Below, piece after piece: positions 1-11,301 of a stretch of DNA of 64,000 bases. The notes beneath the pieces are model-generated. The model was given only the letters and a program-made list of their open reading frames with translations, made no database searches and was not told where the DNA came from. Each line of letters opens with the position of its first letter. Position 1 is the first letter of the stretch. The position numbers and the translations under genes were made by a program. Source of the stretch: Dinochytrium kinnereticum (Eukaryota > Chytridiomycota > Chytridiomycetes > Chytridiales > Chytridiaceae); the NCBI GenBank assembly GCA_027604005.1, contig JADGJT010000094.1:1-64000 (forward strand), in the 5' to 3' direction.

Positions 1-2703
1 CATTCAACGGGGTTTATATACACATACAAGTTCTTGAAAACTGACGCGCATACGGCAAACTCACATACACACTCAGCGTCATCTATCCTCCGTTAAAAAT
101 CCTTATCTTCATGGGAAAACTATGAAAAACCCATTGCGCGGGAAAAGGACCGATAGACATGATTATCATTTGATAACCTCTTTGCACTCAAAATGCTGAC
201 GCACTTGTGCCTTTTGGTGTAGTTACTCTATAACTTCACATTTGACCTTCTTTCTTCTTTATTTATTCATTCTGCAGCGAATTGATGCAGCGTTTTTATA
301 CTAACATGATCAGAGGTTCAAGAATACATCTTGTCCGTGATCCTCTGTGGACTTGTTTATCTAACTTTAGGCATTCAAGGTAACTCCTGGACTTCCCTAC
401 CCACTCTATTTGATGATGGAGCACAAGAGGTCATTTAGATCCTAAATGGTTATGTTGGAGTTTATGAGATGCTCAACAGACTGCGCGCTTTGCGCCTCGC
501 CGCAAGCACCACTCCATCTTATACTGCATAACTCGACCACCGCGCCACCTACCCCCAGGTGATACCGCAGCTTTGACCGACAGGCACCACTCATAGCCCC
601 GATGGTGTGCCAGAGACTATGGTCTGAGGGGCCTTTCCTCCAAGTCGATGAACAGAGCGGATCATACCACCCTTCAACCCCAAACTATACATAGCGCACT
701 CATTCCTGTAGAGAGGAGTAACCCTTAACTCCCTGATCACCTTAAGCTTCTTCCCAAATACACTCCATCATCTTTTTTCTCGTGACCCATTGGGAACTCG
801 CCTTCCAACAAGGATAAGCATTTAGGCCGCATGTGTCCACTGATGAGAGTGGTACTGGACAGGGATGAGTGGAAGTTAACTACTTCTTGAACTGGAGCTG
901 GCACATGGGATACGTTAAAATGAGGCAACACTGGAAGTAGACAGCAGTTGTAGAAATGCTCGGGAAAAGGCTTGGTGTCTCCAAGACCGGGCAGAGTATG
1001 ATGTTTGAGCTAGTATAAGTTATCAACCCAAAACTTCTCTATAATCTATACAAAAAAAGAATGGTTTTTCCCACGCTCTTTTCGGTTCAAGGGGGTTTCG
1101 GTACCTTTGACACGCTCTGCGGCGTTTTCTTCTTTTTGTACTTTATTTGATTCTGCGTTGCCTTTGCGGCAGACCTGCATCCGCAGGACTGATGGAGGGT
1201 CACCAGCGATATTTACTTTGTTCCAGTTTGATGGCATGGGGCACCCGTTTATCCTTCTCGGGTCCATATCCTTTTGTTTAATTGATATGTTGTTGTTTCT
1301 TTCTTTGATTTTGCTATGTTTTCTTAATATATGATTCCTTCATAAAAGGATGATTTTAGTAACAGAATTAAATGAAAAGCTGCTGGTTTTTGCTCATTAA
1401 ACAAATGCAAGGTAGCTGGTTCTGAGTGAGGTATTTCCTCCCCCTGCATTGCTTGATCCCTGGATGACTCCCTTCCTGATCCACTCCCACCCTTCCAGTA
1501 GTGGGGAATATCCCAATACTGCTGTCCACTCGCGTCAAGATTGACACACAGCCACTTGAGCTACAGGCCACCAGGGCATTATTCCTCCTAATGGCAGCCG
1601 ATGGCAACAGCACAATTCACTTTCCTCCCCCGGCTATCTATATTCTGATGAAGAGACTTCTTGGTCGGGGATTTGAGAGGGGACACCCACTGCCTTGACT
1701 CCAGGATGATGTTTGATTGTTGACGGTTTGAAATAAGTTCATAAAAGGCAGATAGAAAGGCTTCCAACCCAATCTTTGGGGCTCCAGAACCGTGCTTTAC
1801 TTTCACGGTAGAGTGTTAGTGTTTATGAATTTTTACTGTTGTTTTTTAGTTTCCAGTTTTACCCTTCAGTTTCCCTCTTGCTTCTCCCTTCTTCATCGGT
1901 TCTTTGTTCTTTTATTTATTACACATGTCCCCTTCCAATTTCTACCCGTTGGGTATGTTTTTGTAGCTCTTGACTGACCCCCTCAAGCTAGACTGAGCGG
2001 GGAGAGCCATGGGATCCAATATAGTCTTCTGAGTTTGTCCCTTATGGAGTCGTACTTTGAGCTTTGGACTGTGGTTTTGGCAGCGGTAAATATTTTCAAG
2101 TCAATTAGTTGTAGCATGCGGGTGAGGGCTTTGGATCCATGGCCATAAACATTTTTGTTTTGCAAGATCCTTTTCATAACGTCTCATGTTGGGTGTCCTA
2201 GTCCTCTATGGTAAGTTTGCAGTTGCTGTTCTGCAGTTGATTCCTCTAATTACCCGTCGGCATGGTAACTCGAGAAATTACCACATTCGCTTGTTGGAAT
2301 TGCAAACCCCTATACTTTCCAAGGCACTCAAAGCCATCCACACTGGCGATGTTCCGCATGTCATATCCTTCTTTACGAGATGAATCCTCTCATTCCTTCC
2401 TCCCTTTGAAGATCTTGAATAGTTGCATGGTATTGGAGGAAGAGAGGTGATAAAGGAGATGTGCGTGAAGCATTAGAATCAAAGGAAGTTACAGTGCACG
2501 GAAGGTTTATTGCAGAGTGCATTCGCCCTAAAATAAAATACAAATTTTTAGCAGAAAAATATTTTAAAAACACCTTTGTCCGAATCTACGCGGCCAACCT
2601 TTCTCTCTTCCGCTTTATTGTTGTTATTATTTTTGGTGCTGCTCTGCTCTCTCAGATCATCCATCCACATCCCATCCGCACCTCACCAGGAATCAACGCA
2701 AGG
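1..2703. other. No gene called; upstream flank
   Basis: I read both strands and found only short open frames (all under about 85 codons before 2460), none with a domain I recognise, a convincing splice chain or a mitochondrial or secretory leader. The stretch could be a long intergenic region, the decayed remains of a transposable element, or untranslated parts of a gene starting before the window. I saw no terminal repeats and no RNA gene. The last 250 bases read openly into the UBE2C frame but lack a good start, so they are probably its promoter and 5' leader. Confidence 0.5.
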
Positions 2704-3424
2704 ATGATGAGCCAGGCACGCACTGCTGCTTACTCCAGCACCACTGCTCAGAAGCAGGATCCAGCCCCTGCGGCTGCCGTCATGAAGAGACTCCAGTCCG
2801 AGCTGATGCAACTCATGGTAACCGTGAACCCAATCCACATTGCTCTCATTAACCTCATTCTTGCTCAGATGAACGGCGTCTCTGGTGTCTCTGCCTTTCC
2901 GGATCCTGAAAACATTCTCAACTGGTATGGAACCATCGCAGGCCCAGCTGGAACGGTGAGGAGGAGGAAAGCTTGAAGGGGAATGAAGGAATCCCTATTT
3001 AATTTACCTTCACCATCTGCTCAAAAACAGGTCTACGAGGGCCTTTCCTACAAGCTCTCTCTGAAGTTCCCAACTAACTACCCCTTCACCGCCCCCACCA
3101 TCCGTTTTGAGAGCCCCATCTTCCACCCGAACGTCGACACCGTTGGAAACATCTGCCTGGATATTCTTAAGGTGGGTGGAATCTTTCCCTTTCCCCTTGC
3201 CAACGCCGATGCGCAGGAGAAGTGGTCGGCAATCTACAACGTGCAGACGGTGTTGCTCTCGCTTCAATCGCTTTTAGGAGGTAAGCGACGTTGGATCCAT
3301 TCCATAATGATAAATTCTAGAGCCGAACAACGACAGCCCTCTCAATCCGCAGGCTGCCCAGATGTGGGATAGCCCAGCTGAGTTCAGGGTGATGGTCCAT
3401 CGGACTTTCAAGCAAGCCGCCTAG
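2704..3424 (+). CDS. UBE2C: Ubiquitin-conjugating enzyme E2 C (UBE2C/UbcH10 type)
   Basis: Five exons (2704-2817, 2869-2955, 3031-3171, 3217-3280, 3321-3424) give a protein of about 169 residues, near the 179 of human UBE2C. The UBC fold is complete: [11 protein letters not shown] helix, [16 protein letters not shown], the [14 protein letters not shown] strand-turn, [15 protein letters not shown] with the catalytic Cys in NICLDIL, then [23 protein letters not shown]. The KRLQ-ELM and GTI-GPAGT-YE stretches match the E2-C subgroup better than other E2s. E2-C loads ubiquitin for the anaphase-promoting complex, so the role is turnover of cyclin B and securin. The start is the first of two adjacent Met codons following an N-terminal Ser/Ala/Gln tail. 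Introns 1 (51 bp) and 3 (45 bp) are multiples of three without stops; they are called introns because their translations have no counterpart in the family. Confidence 0.9.
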
Positions 3425-3504
3425 ATGGACACGAGGCGGTCGATGCTGTTGATGATGATAATATCTTGCGCACTCCTTTACCATTTTGCTCGTATCTTTT
3501 ACTT

Positions 3505-3510
3505 AATAAA
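3505..3510 (+). terminator. Candidate polyadenylation signal of UBE2C
   Basis: A canonical AATAAA lies 80 bases after the UBE2C stop and about 100 bases before the acetyl-CoA carboxylase start, the expected place for 3'-end formation. Confidence 0.5.
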
Positions 3511-3610
3511 CCCCTCTACCCAACGTCAAATAGCTGAATTTCCATTAAGCAACCTTAAGTGAGCACATGTTCAATAAAAATAAACTTGACGACCTTGATC
3601 TGCGAAATTG

Positions 3611-6600
3611 ATGAAAACGGCCCCTTGCTGTGCAGGTTGGTCGCGATGCAATAAGCACACCGCTGATTTCTTTACCTTCTGCAAAGTTGGCATCGGCTCT
3701 AAGAATGATGCTGACGCTCTTGGTCAGGCCTCAAAAGCGATGGGTGTGGGTGACTTTGTTCTTAGGTCGCATGGGCACACAATCATCACCCGCATACTTA
3801 TCGCCAACAATGGGATGGCGGCCGTCAAGGCTATTCGTTCTATTCGGAGATGGGCCTACGAGACTTTTGGAGATGATAAGGCCATCGATTTTGCAGTTAT
3901 GACCACACCTGAGGACCTCAGAGTAAATGCTGAATACATTCGTATTGCGGATCGTTACGTTGAAGTGCCTGGAGGTTCAGCCAACAATAACTTTTCCAAC
4001 GTGGATCTCATCGTGGAAATAGCTCAGAGGCTCGCTGTGGACGTGAGTTCTATACGATACTTAAGAAGAGCCTTTTCTAACCCTCATTAAAGGCTGTCTG
4101 GGTGGGATGGGGTGAGAGCAAGCCACACTTGAAATCCTAAGCTAACGCTATTAATTGTGGCCAAGAAAGGCTTTTCATCTGAGAACCCAATACTGTCAGA
4201 GAAGCTTCGGGCTCTTCAGAGACCCATCGTATTTATCGGACCTCCCGCTTCAGCGATGCGCGCGTTGGGCGACAAAATTGCCTCCACGATCGTGGCTCAG
4301 AATGCATCCGTCCCATGTGTGGAATGGAGTGGATCTGGCATCACGGAAGTTCAGCTTTCTGAATTCGATGGGGTCCGCGAGAAAAAGAAGAGAAAGAAGA
4401 AACGTATTGTTATCGGCATCCCTGAGACTTCATATCAGGCCGCTGTGGTGGATTCGGTTGAAAAAGGTTTGGAGGTTGCCAATCGTATCGGTTATCCTTT
4501 GATGATAAAGGCCTCGGAAGGAGGTGGCGGTAAGGGAATTCGTCTCGTCAAGATACCAGCGGAATTTCAGTCATGTTTTGAGCAGGTATTGAGGGAGATT
4601 CCCGGGTCTCCCATTTTTGTAATGAAAGTCATTTCGGGGGCGAGGCATTTGGAAGTTCAACTGCTTGCGGATATGTATGGCAACGCCATTGCTCTGTTTG
4701 GAAGGGATTGCTCGGTTCAGAGGAGACACCAGAAAATTATTGAGGAGGCTCCGATTACAGTTGCAGACGAGAACATCAAGATAGAAATGGAAAAGGCTGC
4801 TATCCGATTGGCGAAATTGGTGGGATACGTGTCAGCAGGTTCGGGCACTTCCCCCAGCAGGCAATCTTAGTGACCTCTGAGTTTTTCTTCCTTCTCTTCC
4901 AATAACTAGGCACCGTAGAATATCTGTATGAGCCTCACTCAAAGAAATTCTACTTCCTCGAGCTGAACCCTCGGCTTCAGGTTGAGCATCCAACCACTGA
5001 AATGGTATGTTACTTGAGGGGCGTTTCTAGTACCCCTACCATGTTTGTCTTCTTCTAATTTTTAAAAATTACCCAGGTTTCAGGAGTGAATATACCAGCA
5101 GCCCAGCTTCAAATCGCCATGGGAATTCCTCTCAGTTATATCAAAGACATCCGTATTCTCTACGGCGTGACGACCGACGGCCTCTCTGAAATCGACTTTG
5201 ACTTTAGCAGACCAGATTCCTATGAGATACAACGTAAGCCTTCCCCAAAAGGCCATGTCATTGCTGCCCGCATCACAGCAGAAAACCCTGAGGCCGGGTT
5301 TAAGCCAAATAGCGGCAAAGTTCTTGAGCTGAATTTTCGATCTAACTCAAATGTTTGGGGTTACTTTTCTGTTACATCGTCTGGCGGGGTACATGAATTT
5401 GCTGATTCTCAATTTGGCCATGTTTTTTCTTATGGGGAGACAAGGGATGATGCTAGAAAGAACCTTGCGGTCGCGCTTAAGGAGTTGTCATTTCGGGGTG
5501 ATTTTAGGACCACAGTAGAGTATCTCATCAAACTGCTGGAGACGGAAAGTTTTATTTCAAACGGGGTGACAACTGGATGGTTGGATGAGTTAATCGCTAG
5601 GAAGATTGAGACTGAGACCCCAGATGTAATGCTCACGATTATTTGTGGGTCAGTCGCAAAGGGCTACGGTACTATCATAAGCAACGTGGCAGAATTTGAA
5701 AGGGCTTTTGAGAAGGGACAGTCGCCAAATCGAAGCCTGCTGACTACTCGGATCTCTTTTGATTTCATACACGCGAATGTGCAATATAAGGTCTCGATCA
5801 CGATGAAAGGGCCTGGAACTTTTGTGGTCGCTATTAACCAATCTAGTGTAATAGTAGGCGTCAAGGACCTTATTGATGGGGGATTGTTGATGTCGCTAGA
5901 TGGGCAGAGTCACGTGGTTTACAAGAAGGAGGAACCTTTCGCAACTATTGTTACGATCGATGGAAAGACAAGCTCTCTAGAAAAAGATAATGACCCGAGT
6001 ACCCTTCGGTCACCGTCTCCTGGAAAGTTAGTTAGGTACCTAGTTCATGATGGGGGTCATATCCGCGAAGGCGAGGCTTTTGCTGAGATCGAGGTTGGGA
6101 CTTCACTTACTTTTCCATAATTGATTGTGTCTAAGGTCATGAAAATGTATATGCCACTATTAGCCACTCAAAGTGGTAGGATCACATACATAAAGCCCGT
6201 GGGATCTGCATTAATTACTGGGGATATTATTTCTAAACTTACATTGGATGATCTTTCGAGAGTTAAAGTTGCAGCCCCCTTTCTAGGCGAATTACCGAAG
6301 CTAGGGTGCGTCTTTTGATATCATTTTTTTTCTCATAAAGGTTCTTCAGTCCACCACAATCGGCAGGGCAAAAAACGCACCAAAAGTTTCGAACCGCACT
6401 CTTAGAAGTGGAAGCAGTTTTGCAAGGCTTTGAGTATGAAGATGATATGCTAGCTCTCGTCCGAGGCCTTATTGCGCACATAAGAGATAACACCTTGCCG
6501 TTCCACGAATTTGCCGAGGTTCTCTCCTCTTTGGCTGGACGACTCCCCTCTAAGGTTGACTTAAAGCTCAGAAGCGTTGTGGATGAGGCGATGGAAAGCA

Positions 6601-9600
6601 ATACTACCTTCCCTGCTATAGCTCTTATTGAGATTCTTGATGAGACCATTCAGAATACTGACGCTTCGCAAAGAGATGAGATGACAGAAAAGGCGCAGAG
6701 CCTCCGTGATATTCTTATGAAATACAAGCAGGGTATTAGCGGCCTAGAGCTGGTCATATTTTCGAGGCTTATAGGCTCGTACCTTGAAGTCGAAGAACTC
6801 TTCAGCGGTCATCGATATGAAGACGTTCTTCTTCTTCTCAGGGATAGGTTCAAGTCCGAACCACAGAGGGCGGTCGACATTGTGAGAGCTTATAACGGAT
6901 CTATTCAAAGGAGTGATCTAATTCTATCCCTCCTTGATTCCATTCGATTTGATGATGAGTCCAAGGCTATGTTTCAACCACTCTGCGAACGCGCCTCTAG
7001 GCTTCACTCCGCTTCGACATCAAAGGTCTCGATTAAGGCACGTGAGCTTCTTATCCGTATCAGTATGCCGACCTTCAAGGAGAGGTATGATGGGATACAT
7101 AACATTATCCGGTCGGCCGTAGACGATTCCAAGTTGAATTCGTTCAATTATGGTCAACTATCGGGGTTGATTACGGCTAATTATGCTATCCTCGACGTCC
7201 TACCATCGTTCTTCTACCATAGTAATGTCGGGGTCCGGTCTTTGTCTCTCTATGCATACATCCTTCATACGTACCAAGCCTATACTGTCACGTCTGTGAG
7301 GCACTATACATCAGGATCCCATGTCTCATTTCACTGGGAGTTCATTCTCCGAGAAGTATTTGTATCCTCCACCTCAATGGTTTCTGAGCCCGAAAAGAGA
7401 GGTGATATTGGTGGGCTTCAAAAGCCTTCTCCGTCTAAGTGGAGTCTATCTGACTTAAACATATTGAGCCTCGACTCCAAATCTCATCGTAAGGGAATGA
7501 TATGTACCTTTAAGGACCTTGAGGATGTCAAGGCGAATTTACCTGTGGTCATGGAACGACTGAACCTAGTATCCGATACTAGCGGGACAAAAAGGTCTAA
7601 AGCACCGGTGAATGTCGTGAACGTCGTCCTCCCAATGGATGATGCCGGGACATTTGCAATGGATATGAACGCTCTCGCTGAGTTCTCTGCTATAGTCCAA
7701 ACGCATAGGAGCGTGTTTAGAGCTTATAGCCTCCGCCGCATCACATTTATGGTCATATCTGAGAATAAGTTTCCACGGTACTTTACATTCAAGGAACCGG
7801 GTGATTATATTGAGGATGAAGTGATTCGTCACATAGAGCCCGCTATGGCTTATCAACTTGAGCTGAAACGGCTTCAGAACTTTGATATTAAGCCTTGCAT
7901 TGTGGACAATCGCCGAATACATATCTATCACGCCGTTGGAAAGAGCAACCCATCCGATCAGAGGTTCTTTGTCCGCGCTATTATTTATCCTGGACAAATG
8001 ACTGGGAGTGTCTCTACCTATGATTTCCTCACATCCGAAGGGGATCGTATGCTTACCGATATTATGGACGCCCTTGAGATCCTCCGAGACTCGCACCCCA
8101 ACACAGACTGTAATCATCTTTTTCTCAACTTTATTCCTACTCTCCCGCTCGATATGAAAGTCGTTGAAAGGCGCCTAATGGGTTTCCTAGACCGCCATGG
8201 GAGGCGATTATGGAGGGGCCGAGTCACAAGCGCAGAAATACGATTTATTCTCCTCACTCCCAACGGATCCGCTAAGCCTGTCAGATTCATAATATCGTCT
8301 TTGACAGGGTACGTCTCGAGTATTGATATTTACAATGAGGTCCGAGACGCTACCGGAGTCCAGAGGCTAATGTCTTTGACTTCTCCTGTTGGAGGATGGC
8401 ATCAGCAGCCTGTTTTGTTCCCTTATGCTTTGAAGGAGAATATTCAGCCAAAGAGATATAAGGCACATCTGATGGGGACGACTTACGTTTATGATTTTCA
8501 GGAGCTATTCAGGAGGGCTATCGAGAAATCTTGGATCATGCATAAGGAGGTTGTGGGGAGAGTGCCATCCAAGTTGATTAATGTGAAGGAGCTTGTGTTA
8601 AATAACGAAAGTGAGCTAGAGGAGGTTGAAAGAGTTCCAGGTTAGTGATATCAATGGTTGGTTTTTTTTTTTCTTTCTTATATTAGCTTTGTGCTATTAT
8701 GCCCCACTCTTTTTTCCCTTTTGTTTTTGGCTTTTCCTAGAAGAATTATAGGCTTCCTTACCTATGCCATTTTTTTAAGGTGCAAACGATTGTGGGATCG
8801 TGGCTTGGAGTTTCGAGATTTTTACCCCAGAATATCCTGAGGGAAGGAGCATCATTGTTATCGCAAACGATATCACTTTCGACATCGGATCCTTTGGACC
8901 AAAAGAGGATTTTTTATTCTACAAAGCATCCGAATATGCAAGAATACGAGGTATCTGCACCGAAACCCGCCATAATAATTTTGCTCTCACACTTTTTTCC
9001 TTTTCATATCGCATGAAGGTCTTCCCCGCATCTACATATCCGCAAATTCTGGAGCACGGATAGGGCTCGCTGATGAGGTGACCAGTAGATTCAAGGCAGC
9101 TTGGATAGACCCTGAAAATCCCTCCACGGGGGTCAAGTATATCTACCTAGACCCTAATGATTATGACGCTTTAGTTACGTCTGCTTCTACCCCCTCTGTC
9201 ATTGCAGAGAGGATTGTAGATGAGGGGGAAATAAGGTTCAAGATACTTGACATTATCGGAAGAGTCCATGGCATTGGGGCTGAGAACCTTCAGGGATCAG
9301 GAATGATTGCTGGAGCTACGAGCAAGGCATATAAGGAAATTTTCACACTTTCCATTGTATCTTGTCGGTCTGTAGGTGAGGATCAATCCTTTCTTCTTTT
9401 TATTATTCAATTCGTTTTGTTTATATTGTTCTCTTCAGTGCTTCGCTTTATGTATTTAAATGCTTCTTTTAAGGAATCGGTGCATATCTTATTCGTCTCG
9501 GGCAACGCGTAATTCAGGTCGAATACACCCCAGTTATTCTCACCGGTGCATCTGCTCTCAATAAGGTCCTAGGGCGTGAGGTCTACACGTCAAATCTTCA

Positions 9601-11101
9601 ACTGGGTGGAACACAGATTATGTTCAAGAATGGAGTCTCCCATATTGTGGCGCACAATGACATGGATAGTATCGTAGAGGCGATTAGGTGGTTGAGTTAT
9701 GTACCCAAAAAGCACAACGCGCCACTGCCTGTCCTTCCTTCAACAGATTGCGTAGATCGACTGATTGATGCTATCATCCCTGAGTCAGGTGGATATGATC
9801 CCAGGAGCCTACTCGGCGGGTATAAGGATGAAGATGGGACATGGTTTGCAGGCTTTTTTGATGAAGCTTCTTTTGTCGAATCCCTTGCAGGCTGGGCTAG
9901 AGGGGTAGTCGTCGGTCGCGCTCGTTTAGGAGGTAATGATTCAAGTCGATTAAATTAACGAGATTCAGGTATACCTATTGGTGCTATTGCTGTGGAAACA
10001 AGGCCGACAGAGACCCTTATTGCTGCTGACCCTGCAAACACAGACTCGGTAGAAGAGCGCATTGCCGAGGCTGGACAAGTGTGGTATCCAAACTCTGCCT
10101 TTAAGACTGCTCAGGCAATTCAGGACTTCAACTATGGGGAGCAGCTTCCGTTAATAATTTTTGCCAACTGGCGAGGATTTTCTGGGGGGCAGGCGGATAT
10201 GTTTAGGGAGGTCCTCAAGTTTGGCGCCTACATTGTCGATTCATTAAGGGATTATAAGCAACCAGTGTTTATTTACATCATTGGCGAGCTGAGAGGTGGT
10301 GCTTGGGTTGTCGTTGATCCTGCGATAAATGCGGACATGATGGAGATGTACGCGGAGGAAAACTCGCGTGGCGGCGTTCTTGAGCCGGAGGGTATTGTCG
10401 AAATCAAGTTCCGTAAGGCACAGATTCTCGCAACAATGAAACGGCTGGATCCTAGGTATAAAGCATTGTGCGAGAGGCTTGAAGACCCTGCGCTATCTAC
10501 CATAGCTAAGAAGGAGATACAGGCTGAAATACTACATTACGAAAAGGCAATGCTGCCCGTTTACCACCAAATTGCTGTTCAAGTTGCTGACCTTCATGAT
10601 CGGCCCGGGAGGATGCAAGCAAAGGGTCTCGTGTCGAAAGTCATCTCATGGAGACAATCTCGGCGTTTCTTTTACTGGCGCCTACTGCGTCGGATATCAG
10701 AGGACACGATTGTCCGCAAGATGTTGGAAGCTAAGCCAGACTTCAAGCGGCAGGAGTGTATGGACCTTATCTCAAAATGGTTTTTGGAGGATAATGGTGT
10801 TGAGCATAGGAATAATATGGTTGACCTAGACCGGGATCCTGATTCGGATTACTCTGCCAGCGATATCGATGTAGTGCGTTGGCTCAATTCCAAGAGAAAG
10901 TGTGTTGACGGTCGGATCAAAAGAATAGCTGAGGACAATGTGAAGTGGCAGATTCGAAGCTTTCTTCACTCAAATCCCGAGGCTGCAATCTCTGCTGTAA
11001 GAGATCATGCGATGGAGGATGCCCAACTTCTGCAAGACTTGAGGCGTTCACTTGAGCTTATAGAAGCTATTCCATCCGTCCAGACAAGGAAGTCCGCGTA
11101 A
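3611..11101 (+). CDS. ACC1: Acetyl-CoA carboxylase (multidomain, cytosolic type)
   Basis: Exons: 3611-4042, 4093-4111, 4170-4838, 4910-5004, 5077-6093, 6136-6305, 6341-8640, 8780-8950, 9019-9375, 9474-9932, 9969-11101; about 2,270 residues, close to yeast Acc1 (2,233). Biotin carboxylase: [30 protein letters not shown]-grasp loop, [12 protein letters not shown]. Biotin carrier: EVMKM with the biotinyl Lys, split by the 42-bp intron at 6094. A long central domain follows, then carboxyltransferase: [58 protein letters not shown]. It makes malonyl-CoA, the first committed step of fatty-acid synthesis. The start is uncertain: 3611 is the first in-frame ATG, 3740 is an alternative nearer the conserved region, and an upstream exon is possible. 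Oddity: the segment before GELRGG is two residues shorter than in yeast or human. Confidence 0.93.
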
Positions 11102-11301
11102 ATAAAAGGTTGGGAGTTTTGAAGCATCCCATCGCGCATAAGACCAACATACACGATAGTGCTAAATTAAGTGACTTTCACTTCTTTAAGCAAGATTAAA
11201 TTCTTTATTGGAAGTATTAGAGAATATCTCTCAAAAGACACCCAAACTCCGAATTAAACGAATTTGGTGACAATTTTGAAAAAGCGACTTTGTTGTTTGA
11301 C

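Noticed and set aside
7566..8117. 183-codon minus-strand frame inside ACC
   Set aside because: Shadow of the conserved carboxylase frame on the plus strand.
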